Positions 43,856 to 54,306 of a stretch of 64,000 bases of DNA are shown here, one piece after another. Source of the stretch: Viola odorata (taxonomy: Eukaryota > Streptophyta > Magnoliopsida > Malpighiales > Violaceae); NCBI GenBank assembly GCA_963691705.1, contig OY829539.1, forward strand, positions 9,736,501 to 9,800,500. The letters run 5' to 3'. Below the pieces are notes generated by a model. It did no database searches, was not told the origin of the DNA, and was given only the letters and a program-made list of their open reading frames with translations. Within the stretch, counting starts at the first letter, position 1, and every line of letters begins with the position of its first letter. A program made the translations under genes and the position numbers.

Positions 43856-45610
43856 CTACTTAAGCCTTCGGCAAACACTCAGGCTCGTTGTTTGTTGCGC
43901 TTCTATTAATATATGAATAAAATGACACATATCTCGAGGAACCTATAGGGAATTCACATTCTACTTTTTCTCGCTACTAGAGACCCACTACACGTTGGGC
44001 CGGCCAAAACACAAGCCCACAGATCTCGAGATCTGTCTCGTAAGATCATATGACTGTGATATCAGCCCCACTCGATGACCACGACTTGACAGTGACTATG
44101 CATCTCGAGCTGCCAACGTGTACACACGAGCAGATCCTATATACTCTGACAAAGCGTCAGTTGAACTCTAAATATGTCGTGACATTCGACAAGCATTAAA
44201 TAAAGACTGTCACAATAGACGAATCTCTGACAAAATAAGACAAAAATTTAATGTGACCTGACGATTTCACTCGGACATACTTCCCAAGGGGAAAACCCGA
44301 AACTACCCCCAGTAACACATAACTCACAGAATGCAATACCTTTTCTCTTTACCTTCCTCATCATTTTCATCCTTTAACTACGCTTAATCATTTCCTTAAT
44401 CACACAGAATTCCATACTAATTTAGGCATTGGAGTGTCTACTCTAGGATCGAGATCGACCCAAAAATCAACCTTAAGTGAAGAAAAATCAAAAACATCCA
44501 CTAGCCCCACTTCTAGAATTATCACAATCCTCTCAGAACTTGGGAATTCACATCAGTACTTCTCTTATGAATGTTATAAAAAAAAATCAATTCTTGGTTT
44601 ATAATTTAATAATTATTAAGGTAGTATTATTTCAATACTCCAAATTCTCATTTCCATACTTCAAATTATTATTCTCACAATTTACTACACTAACTCTATT
44701 TCTATTACTAAAAAAATGTCATAAAAATAACACTAATTACGTCACGTTCTCTCCACTGTCGCTGACCCGATCTTTTAACTGGACACCAGTAAATTCATTG
44801 AGGACAATTAAATTTCTAGCTGCAAATAATGGTGGTGATGTCAAAATCCAAATGCAACATATGCCATCATATACCATTAATGTTTTCCGGTACACATTTG
44901 TGGCCATCTGACCGTCTGACCATAATCACCTGAAATATGTGTTCTTCCGTGTTATTTCGCTCAAATTATTACTCTTACATTTTTAACCTCGAGGTAGAGT
45001 AGAGCTAGGATAAAAGCTCAAAATTTTAAATTTCTAAATCACTTTCTTTTTCTATTTTACCAATCAAACGCTACCTAAATTAAAGTGTGAGAATAATAAT
45101 TTGACTAATACCACTCTAATTATTATTTTGTAAATAATTTATTAAGTCATGGTGGGCATGAAACGCTTGGCGTTTACTTTAATATTTGCATTTGCAAATT
45201 AATTACATATAGTGTATAATCTCCTAAGTAAAAAGGAAATATTAAAAGGAAAAAATATACATACGATAAAATAATAAAATAACAAAAATAGGGGAAAGAA
45301 TAATATATATTACTATTAAAGCAACACTACAAGAACAATTTATAATTTATTTATTTTTAAAAAAAGTGGCATATATATGAGAAAATGTTAGAAAAAGTTT
45401 AATAATAAATGAACAATAAAGATGAGAAAAATAAATGAGGGAAGTGACCCACATTATATGGTTGAAATTTTTTTATTTTATTAAAAAATATATATATTTA
45501 TTATTAAAGTCATATTGTAAGAAAAAATATGAGGTATATGAATAGTGATGTTGGAAATAGTCAAATACTTAATTTTTAAAAAATAAAATAATTGAATAAT
45601 TTTACTTTAA

Positions 45611-45653
<43 letters not shown>

Positions 45654-45849
45654 TAGGTAAAAAAAAAATTGAATAAGTAAAGAGATTAAATATTAAAAAA
45701 GAAATGATAAAAGGACTAAATAAATTAAAAATAAATACAGGGCAATAAATAGATGGGTGGAGCTCGCATCACACTACAGAAACAATTTAACTTATTAAGT
45801 AAAAAAATTATGATTATCGAAAATAAAAAAGGTAAAAAAAATTATATTA
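43856..45849. other. Intergenic, no gene recognised
   Basis: An 18-bp perfect palindrome (ACAGATCTCGAGATCTGT) lies at 44019-44036. A segment TCAAATTATTATTCTCACA near 44660 recurs inverted near 45090, suggesting a decayed MITE. A (TA)n run occupies 45615-45648. The 145-codon frame at 44477-44911 is Leu/Phe/Lys-rich with no recognisable domain and is probably chance. Confidence 0.5.
45615..45648. repeat. (TA)n microsatellite
   Basis: About 17 uninterrupted TA units. Confidence 0.95.
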
Positions 45850-46315
45850 GGGTAAACTACATAAAAAAAACTTTATAGTTTATAAAATGTTCCACTTAAC
45901 CCTGTATAGTTTAAAAACTTACGATTTAAACCATATAGTTCTTTAAAAGTTATAATTTTAACCTTTCTAGTGGTTAAAAAATTTAAAATAAATGGTAAAA
46001 TAATCCAAAAAAATTATGCAAATTTTAGGGGAAATGTCACAAATATGGAAAACAAATATTATGAGAACTTTTTAAAAAATGATTTAATAAAATTGTAAAT
46101 CAAATTTATTTTAAATTTTCTTGTATTAAGTTGTACTATATTAGTTACATTTTTTATCCAAACTTCATAACTTTTTGCAATTTTTCACTATTTATTTTGA
46201 ATTTTTTAAACAATCTAAAGGTTACAATTGCAACTTTTATAAAACTATCAGGTTTAAATTGCATGCTTTTAAACTATAGGGGTTTAAGTGAAATATTTTA
46301 TAAACTATAGAGGTT
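45850..46315. mobile_element. MITE-like element with about 90-bp inverted ends
   Basis: The left arm (GGGTAAACTACATAAAAAAA, then CTTTATAGTTTATAAAATGT, TTTAAACCATATAG) is repeated in inverse orientation at the right end (ATCAGGTTTAAATTGCATGC ... TAAACTATAGAGGTT). An 8-bp direct repeat TTATATTA flanks it (45842-45849 and 46316-46323), though AT-richness makes this weaker evidence. A relative lies at 53497-53914. Confidence 0.65.
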
Positions 46316-46323
46316 TTATATTA

Positions 46324-46936
46324 CTACTAAAATTTTATTGCAAGAATAATTTGTAAAAGATTATTAAATAAAATTCTCAAATGATATTTATAAGATTTGG
46401 TTAACTAATTTATTTAAAATGAAATGATTGAATTTTTGTTAATATAATCCAGTCATATGTTTACATTAAGAGACATAAAGTAACAAAAATTATTAAAATT
46501 ATGTGGTAAGATCAATTTGAGTATGAATGACTTTATCTGAGGAATTTGTGTATTGAAACCATAACACCTTTTGATGTCTAAAATTTAAAGTAATAAAAAT
46601 TGAATGACGTGTGATTAGTATTTTAGATTATTTATTATATTATAACATTCTATGGATTGGAAATGTAGTGATGTATACGACAAGTGTGAATAGGTGATGT
46701 ATTTGTGTGCCCATCTCCTAGTATCATCCTCCTTCTTTCCCTGCGGCAAGACAAGCATGAGTCGGTTTGAGAGAAGTGTGGATTTCTCTAAGTGCCTGCT
46801 TGTTTTTGCGTTTGAAACAACTCAGTTAGTTAGTGTTACAACTAAAACTAAGCTCATCTCTCGCTGATTGTATTGCTGATGGCACACGGACCCGGAATCT
46901 TCATCGCTTGTCATACTTATAGCAAGGGTACTGAGT
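46324..46936. other. Intergenic, no gene recognised
   Basis: AT-rich to about 46670, then more mixed sequence. No reading frame, repeat or RNA gene could be supported. Confidence 0.5.
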
Positions 46937-47095
46937 AAAACTTGGGTGCATACGATGTACCCATTACTCAGTACATCATAATGTATGATGATGACATGTG
47001 TCCAAAAGTGTCTAAAAATAGTGATATTCTAGCACTATTTGGGGTAGGTGTTATCATCCTAAATCATGATGTACTGAGTAGTGGGTACAAGTTTT
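46937..47095. mobile_element. Small MITE, about 160 bp
   Basis: The ends AAAACTTGGGTGCATACGAT and GTGGGTACAAGTTTT are inverted relatives, and the blocks TACCCATTACTCAGTACATCA (46957-46977) and TGATGTACTGAGTAGTGGGTA (47068-47088) form a near-perfect inverted pair. The RNA would fold into one long hairpin. The target duplication is unclear. Confidence 0.7.
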
Positions 47096-47202
47096 TTTTC
47101 CCAAAGGTACCAGTAAAGACTCATATCTACTATCGAATCTCACTTCCGATAAAAAAATTTACTATTGGAAAAACAAGGTTTCCCCTAATCACACAAGAGG
47201 GT

Positions 47203-47711
47203 CTGTTTGGCGTTCTGGTTCTAGTTGGAAAAGTTCTATTGTAAAAAGTTCTATGGGAAAATGACTTTTGGTAAATGGAATGTGAGATACTTGATGTGTT
47301 TGGTAAAACAGTTTTTCAAAACTATGATTTGGATGTGAAATGACCATAAAGGGTATAAAACCCATTTTTAAAAAATTAATAAAAATAGGAAAAGTGGATC
47401 TAGAATTATTTATTTTAAGGTAGAGATTTTATTGTGCTAATTTTTAATTTATTTTGTTGGTTATATAAAGTAAAAAAATTAAAATGAAATTAAAAAAAAA
47501 AAAAAAAGTAGAGAGAGAAGGCCAAAAGGCCTTCTCGTTGGCCACTGGAGCATTTTGCTCCAGTGGAGGCAAGGCCAAATTTGGCCTTGCTTTAAAAATG
47601 ACTTCTTGAGAAGTCCTTCAGCATTGGACTTACCAAGCATTGGACTTACCAAACACCCAAACATGCATTTTTAAGTTTGGAAAAGTTGGTTCTGCCCCCA
47701 ACGCCAAACGG
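47203..47711. mobile_element. Inverted-repeat element with a hairpin cluster
   Basis: The left GTTTGGCGTTCTGGTTCTAG and the inverse of the right end (GTTTGGCGTTGGGGGCAGAA) share GTTTGGCGTT and a TTGGAAAAGTT-type continuation. The middle has a poly(A) run and four consecutive perfect hairpins at 47515-47615. A 15-bp direct duplication (CATTGGACTTACCAA) lies at about 47622-47655. No coding sequence. Confidence 0.6.
47515..47615. repeat. Four consecutive perfect hairpins
   Basis: (1) 47515-47536, arms GAGAAGGCC, loop of 4. (2) 47542-47566, arms CCACTGGAGC, loop of 5. (3) 47569-47590, GCAAGGCCAAA with no loop. (4) 47600-47615, arms GACTTCT, loop of 2. It is a GC-richer island in AT-rich surroundings, about 570 bp beyond the 3' end of the FAB2 coding region. 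Confidence 0.9.
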
Positions 47712-48183
47712 CTACTAGATGAACATGAGCAACTGATGGTGAAATTGTTGTGTACCAGGTTGGCTAAATTGTTCCAACTCAAATTTCACAAGATCAGATG
47801 ATAGTGAATTGTTACTAAAGCACTTGATGCCACATTTTTGTTTCCCCACACAATAAAAAGGTGAAACCGAACTGCAAAGACTATCAAAATTGACAAAAAG
47901 ATGGTTTGTTTACATTAGGACAAAACAAATACAGCCCACACAACTTAAGAGAACAAAACATCAAAAAGAAACTACAGTTGCCCCTATCTGTATACCCAGA
48001 GCAGCAACACCATTAAAGAAACAACTCTCTAAAAAAAAACTAATCAAGATGACTTAAACATATATGCCACTCCCACTTATGCAGAAACCTAAACAGATTG
48101 CAGCTGAAGACCACCTACATCTTAGTCTGAGGGAAGTCGCTTAAAAGGACTGATACCATTCTTATTTTATTCTGAAAGACCTC

Positions 48184-51100
48184 TTACAGTTTCACTTGTC
48201 TATCATAAATCCAACTGAAAGGAACGCTCTGTGCTTGCTTAACCCTCGCTGCAGCCCTCTCTTCCAGCTTTCTAATTCTTGAAGGTAACTTACAGACATA
48301 TTCTTGAGCATTTTGCCCCTCAGGCGACAGTCCAGTTAGCTTCTCCACATTCCATCTGCCCACCAAGAACTCTAGTATATCTGCATAGTCCCTTGCAGTG
48401 TAGATTCCAAGACGCTGTGCAACAGCTGAAAAATTATCAAAAAGATTGTCATCACGGCCATCATACATCAGGTGTGCAGGCATAGAGATTTTCTTCCTCA
48501 TCATGTCAGCAAAGGCCAAGACAGTTCCATTAGGATCGATCTCAAAGAGTTTTTCCGCTATTTTTGTGTAAGCTGTTTCATGGCGCTTCTCATCTGAGGC
48601 GATTATACCACATATCTGAGCCAATTTAAGGTCTCCATGGTCTTTGGCAAGTCTCGCAGTGTTCCCATGGGAGATAAATGTTGCCCTCTCCTGGAAAGAT
48701 GTGTAGATGAATCCTAGGTAGGGACTATTTTCAGTCCGTGGATCCTATGGTAAAAAAGAAGATACCAGAATAAAACAAGAAAAAAGAGATGTCAGGCATT
48801 GACCACTGTCGAGAGAGAAGGCGCTAAAAAAACTACCATTAGTTATCTTGATACTTACCCTATTAATCTACATTACTATTTCTTCAAACGGAAGCTATAT
48901 AGTGCTAAATCAAATCAATGTTGCAAATTATATCTTAACTGGGGCAGAAAATCATACCACTTAAGTGAAATTGTTGTCCTAACAATTGGCTTGCCCTGGA
49001 TTCATCTATCTATTATATGTCCTATGCATGCATCACTGTTGGATAATGCAACATCAATTATCATTCATCAGCCCTAATACCATAATAGACTATTCAAAGA
49101 TTCTTGGCAAACAATTTGTGCATTATCATTTTTCAAAGGATCAAAACCAGTTCTCTTTAAATGTTACTAGGCGCATCTTATGCATTAAATTAGCTTGTTC
49201 AAAAAGTATAACAAAGCTAATAAAGTAGCTAGGCAAGGATCTCACCATTCCAGAGCCAATCAGATATTGAATTGTCTTTTCAATTTGCCTCAGGTCCACT
49301 CGTCCAGACAAGTACAGATACTTGTTAAGAAGGTCACCATGTCTATTCTCTTCAGCAGTCCATGCCCTAGTCCAAATTGCCCAAGAAGTAAGACTTGCCC
49401 CTGTTTCATCACGAACCCCATCTAAGGTATTCAACATCGTCTGGTAAGTTGGTAGTGCTTCTTCTGTGATCATGTCTCCAACCAAACAAACAAAGTAATC
49501 ATCTGGAATCTCCCTTGCCCTCTCCCTAAGCTCCCTGACTTGCTCTTCAAATCCATCCGAGGCAGGATCTGGCAGAAAATCCTGTGGCTGCCAACATTTC
49601 TCAACTGGCTTCAGATGAACCAAGATGTTCTGCTCAGCCCAGTCCTCCAGAGATTTGAAGATCTCAATCTTTTGGGGTGGCATAGAATGAGTGACCTGAA
49701 CATGCACCTCACGAGGAGGCATGAAAGGCTTCTTGACACTATCAACCTCCCTGCGTTAAGCAAAAAGATTCAAAACCATGCACTTACACTAGCTCGGTTG
49801 AAGGTGTACAATTTGGAAGTAACAAGTTAGAAAAGAGGTATAGATCTCCAATGAAGAATAAAAACCAATAGAAGTCCTGAACACTTAGGATATCAGCACA
49901 AAGTTGATAAACTTCACATTTCGACTCCGAGTTAATGAAGAAAATAAGACCTACATAAAAGCTTGAAGATCTAAAATATAAAACTATTTACCACAACCCC
50001 TCCTCCCCAACACCAAAGAGAAAAGGGGTTATAACAGTTATGCACCAAACATATGGATTATGAAATATAAAGAATTGCAGCGTGAGAGAAAATGTCAAAG
50101 ATTCAACACCTATAAGGAAAGAAGAGAATCAGTCTACTAAACAACCACCTGAACTACTCTCACCAACTTGAATATCCCTTTTCAAGATGTAGATTCAACT
50201 AAAATGGAAGTAAAATAAATGGGAAATAGCCAAAAGACAACATCAAAAAGAAAAGGAACAAGTCAATAAAATGAGCACATGTTGCTTGAAATGTAGGACG
50301 TATATATATAAATGTTTGTAGATGGATCAAGCAATATATTTGTATTAGAGAGGATTCCACAGACTGAAGAGATAAAAAAGTCACAACACATCACACCACT
50401 ACAAATACAGTTTTGCATAGAGATTGGAAGCAGGGCATGACCTGTCATCATACACGAAAAGGCATGTATCAGTCAAGAAACTCACACAAACAGACAAATA
50501 TACTCACGTGAACAAGCAACAGGTGGACAAGCATGCAGACATCAAATATCACATATGGCATAACTGAGAAAGCAAAATGAAAATTTTCCAGCAACTTTTC
50601 TTTAAAACACTTTTAAGCATACAGTCCAATTATCAGTCCAAATTATATGTATTGTGAAAATCTACCATCAACCACCAAAAATTTGAATGGCAGTATCCAG
50701 AAACCTCAACCATTTTTATTTTTCTTGGAAATATTCCACCAGCTTGGGAAGAGGAATTCAAAATTGCAACCTCCTTTTTAACAGTGTTCCAGCTAAAATG
50801 CATGTGCCAACCAGAAATTTGCAACTCTTAGGGAATGAATTAATGAAAAAAGTGTGGCAATGGTATCTCCGTCAATGCTGTTAATACAATTAATATCATA
50901 CCAACCTCATTACCATACAGCTAAAGAAGACGAGTAGAAAATACGACTAGCGTTAGCATTAAAACCACATGCCACATCAACATCCAGGCAGCCATATTAT
51001 GTCATTCCAATTATAAAATAAATTCAGGAGGACCTTAAATAATTTTTTATAAAAAAAAAATTACCAGCAATAGCACTTCCAGAATCAAATAGCTTTAACC

Positions 51101-51695
51101 ATAGAAATTTATGAGATCAAATAAAACTGCCACGAGAAGAATTCAGAATCTTGAGACCCTATTTCCAAAGGTGTCGCACCTTCTATTTTTTTTTTTTTTT
51201 GGGGGTCCATTCGTCCTCGGGAAAATCGAAACCACGTTAAACGCGCTATAACCAAAATACAACGCAACCATCAAGTTTTAAACAATTCGCACACCAAAAC
51301 AACAAATAGAAACAAAATAGAACGATCAATAATCCTTGCTTTGATTTCAATTGTTAATAGAATGTGATCAAATGGAAGATACCAACAAGTAGAAACAACA
51401 TTGCTCCTTAAATCAATAAATGTTGAAATTAAATCAAGAACAGCCAGCACAAGAAAACAAATACCACAGAGCTAAAATCAAGCGGAGAAAACAAGAACCC
51501 AGATCCAAAATACACTCATGAGAGAAAAAGACATGCAAAGATCCAAACTTTAATTGAAAGACCATCTTACCTAGAGCTAGAATTGAGAGTATAGGCCATG
51601 CAAACCTTTGGAGATCTGTAGCTAGCCATGGGTGGGAGTGAAAAAGATGGAAACTTTGGTGATTGAGAGGTGAAAGCGTTGAGCTTGAGAGCCAT
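48184..51695 (-). CDS. FAB2: Stearoyl-ACP 9-desaturase, chloroplastic
   Basis: Three exons on the minus strand: 51695-51571 (125 nt), 49750-49246 (505 nt) and 48744-48184 (561 nt), giving 396 residues, the usual length. All junctions are GT/AG: donors G/GTAAGA and ATG/GTGAGA, acceptors CAG/G and TAG/GAT. It is a soluble plastid diiron enzyme that puts the cis-9 double bond into stearoyl-ACP. Residues 1-33 (Ser/Pro-rich, ending VCM) are the transit peptide. The six iron ligands are all present: E138, E176 and H179 (EENRH), E229, and E262 and H265 (DEKRH). The C-terminus is [10 protein letters not shown]. Intron 1 is 1.8 kb, intron 2 is 0.5 kb. Residue 130 is Cys in FVCLVGDM, where I expect Val. 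No damage is seen; it should be functional. Confidence 0.96.
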
Positions 51696-51882
51696 TGCTG
51701 TTGTTCTTAGGTGTGTACTTGCGGTTTTGCTTTTTTGGCTTTTTCTGAGTTCTTATTTTTGTCGCAAAAGGGAAACCTGAGTTTCCTCCCACCACAGAAG
51801 CGAGAAAAAAGAACGAAAGGAGAGAGATGAAACAGAGAAAAAAGAGGGACAGACAATTGTAAAGCTCTATAATAAAACGAGG

Positions 51883-51889
51883 TTTTATA
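51883..51889 (-). promoter_or_regulatory. TATA box of FAB2
   Basis: TATAAAA on the minus strand, about 190 bp upstream of the start codon at 51695. This would give a 5' leader of roughly 160 bases containing CT-rich sequence. Confidence 0.5.
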
Positions 51890-52042
51890 GCCTTCAAAAC
51901 CTCCTCTTCCACTACAAGTGGCCCTCCCTTAAGTCACCCTTATTACATTACTACCCTTCGAAAATTACAAAACTACCCAACTCTTTTTCCTATTTCTATT
52001 TCTATTTTTGGTATATTTTTTGTTTTTTGTTTTTTGGGAAGA

Positions 52043-53020
52043 GTTTGGTATCAAATCATGTATGAGTTTAATTCATTTTATCAATAGAGTTCAATTAAAA
52101 GTTTATTCAAAACTCTAGTGATTGGTATAACATTATAAAATTGAAAGAATTCAATTGAATTGAAATGAAAGCATTGTTTGATATGACTAAAAAAAAATTT
52201 CATTTTACTTATTTGACCATTATACCCCTAAATTAAAATTTATCCATAAAATAAATAAAAAATTTATAAAATTATGGACGGACTCATTAAAAAAAAACAT
52301 ACTAGTGAAAGGCACATATTTTTCCAGTGAAAAACCAAAAAATAAAATTAAACAAAATTTTACTCTAAAAAAAGTTTAAAACCAAATTAAGAAAATTGGA
52401 TTATTCTTAGAATGTTCCTTTTGCAGCATAACTATTAACGAGAGAAAGCGCATTACTAGTTAACTTCTTCACGTCCGCTGCCCGATCGGACAGCTTCGTC
52501 TTCACTGCCGCATCCGGCACATCCTCCAATCCATCAGTACACATTTCCTCATCCGTCAGCGTCGTGCTCATCCACATCTGCACGTTGCTCATTTGGAACT
52601 TAAACGACTCCGCCGATGATCCCGCCGCCACCAGCTGTCTCATTTGCTTCAGCGATTCGCAGATCTCGTCCACCGCGTCGCCGAAGTTGGAGAGGCAGTC
52701 GTGGAGCGCGGAGGAGATGCGGTGGTCGGAACTGTAGTCGGCGTCGCGGCGGACATGCGGTGGGCGCGATAGAGGCTGACTCCGATTGCGATACGGGCGA
52801 GGCAGCGGGGGTTTTCTTGTACGGCGCTAACATAGGAGGGTAATTTTATAATAGTATAATTAATAATTTAAAAGCAAATTCAACTCCTCAACAATTTTAC
52901 CCATTCCCACCTTCCTTAATTTTTCAGATGAATTCTCTTTTAAAACATCATAACAATCACAAAATTTGTCATTATTTCAGTTACAATGAACTGAATTTAT
53001 GTGTGAGTTCTATACCAAAC
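52043..53020. mobile_element. Possible inverted-repeat element carrying a PMEI fragment
   Basis: The left edge GTTTGGTATCAAATC and the inverse of the right edge, GTTTGGTATAGAACTC, share GTTTGGTAT, followed on both sides by TTTAATTCATT-like and AATTCAGTTCATT-like sequence. The interior holds a GC-rich pectinesterase-inhibitor fragment in AT-rich surroundings. No target duplication was confirmed. It may be a Pack-type element or two unrelated MITE remnants. Confidence 0.4.
52407..52840 (-). pseudogene. Pectinesterase/invertase inhibitor fragment, frameshifted
   Basis: On the minus strand it reads YVSAVQENPRCLARIAIGVS, LYRAHRMSAA, then after a 1-nt frameshift DADYSSDHRISSALHDCLSN, FGDAVDEICESLKQMRQLV, FKFQMSNVQMWMSTTLTDEE, MCTDGLEDVPD, VKKLTSNALSLVNSYAAKGTF and stop. 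These are the second half of a plant invertase/pectin methylesterase inhibitor domain (21-kDa-protein type), including the paired Cys in HDC and MCTDG. The signal peptide and first helical hairpin are missing. AT-rich DNA begins abruptly at 52841. It has no introns and is GC-rich against its surroundings, so it is probably a truncated copy carried in by an element. Confidence 0.85.
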
Positions 53021-53422
53021 ACCTCCTTAGGGAAATTTCCTTTCAAGGTCGTAGCAGAATTGTTATGTATCGCGTTTTATTTTTAAATAATATTTTAGGT
53101 TAAAAATTTTGGTATGATATTTTGTAGTTTTTTTAAAAATTTATAATTAATTTATTTAATTTGGAGGAAAGAAAATAATGTTTATTGGTCAATTTATTTA
53201 ATATAAAAAAAAGATGATTGTTTAATATTAAAAATACTATCACCAATTATTACCTTAATTATCGTGTCTGACTTTAAAACATCATTAATTAGAGTTCGGA
53301 TGTAGGATATTCTAGCTTATAAAAAAAATGGTGAGGACTAATACGTGTATCCTTAGCCACTGTAAAAAAAATGTATCCTTAGCTATTACGTATGACTTTG
53401 AGAATTCGGGTCTGATTTTCGT

Positions 53423-53463
<41 letters not shown>

Positions 53464-54297
53464 TATCAAAAGAAAACATATATTAAGCTAATTTTAGGGT
53501 AAGTTAAATAAAAAAACTCTATGATTTATAAAGATTTTCAATTTACTATGTTTAAGACTTGCAATTTACACTATATCATGTCTTAGTAGTTAAAAACTCA
53601 AAAAATTGTAAAAATATATATAAATTAGATGAAAAACGTAACAAATGTAATAGCACCTATGATAAGTAAAAGTTAATTTTAAATTTTCTTCACCTTCTTT
53701 TGATTTTTTTCATTCTTTCAATTTTCTTCGTTGACGTGAGCCCTACCATATTTTCTACATTTTTTAAAAACAATTATCATTTTTTTAAATTTTAAAGTAC
53801 TATGAATGTCAAAATTGCAACTTTATGAACCATAGAGTTTCAAATTATAAGTTGTAGATGTATAGGGACCGGAGTTGCATATTTTAGAAACTATAAGATG
53901 AAGTACCTTGCCAATAATTTTATGACTTTTAAAAGTTATAGCAAGATAATACTACATATAATTTTTTTTAATAGTAAAATTCAAACCAGAATTATGTTGT
54001 TACTTTGCCACTGACGAATAACCAATGAGTTACGTATCCGTTAGCTATGAGTTTAAAGCAACAATCGTTTAAACGAACATAATTAAACTGTATTTATTTG
54101 TTGAAATTAATAAATGAAGTATATTTTGAAAACATAGTTATTAATATACCTTTTATGTGTTTTTTTTCCACTTGAAGTTGTATCAGAATTCTTTTTTCTT
54201 TTTTTGATAGGTAAAGGTGGTGTTTGAACCCGAGTCCTGTATAAGTACATGTTTTCTATATATGAGGTAGGAATAGGTTCCACTCGTGAATATACAA
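53021..54297. other. Intergenic, AT-rich
   Basis: Apart from the (TA)n run at 53426-53456 and the MITE-like element at 53497-53914, nothing recognised. It has poly(A)/poly(T) runs and no reading frame of note. Confidence 0.5.
53497..53914. mobile_element. MITE-like element, relative of 45850-46315
   Basis: The left arm GGGTAAGTTAAATAAAAAAA, CTCTATGATTTATAAAG and TTTACTATG is echoed inverted at the right (GAACCATAGAGTTTCAAAT, GAAACTATAAGATG). An 8-bp direct repeat TAATTTTA lies at 53489-53496 and 53915-53922, but its AT-richness and the imperfect ends leave the boundary uncertain. More diverged than its relative. Confidence 0.5.
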
Positions 54298-54306
54298 TTA
54301 AACCTG

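Noticed and set aside
44019..44036. 18-bp perfect palindrome ACAGATCTCGAGATCTGT
   Set aside because: A single isolated palindrome with no repeat or partner nearby; noted in the intergenic entry only.
44477..44911. 145-codon frame as a possible small protein gene
   Set aside because: Composition is that of AT-rich intergenic DNA; no domain, promoter or splice context could be supported.
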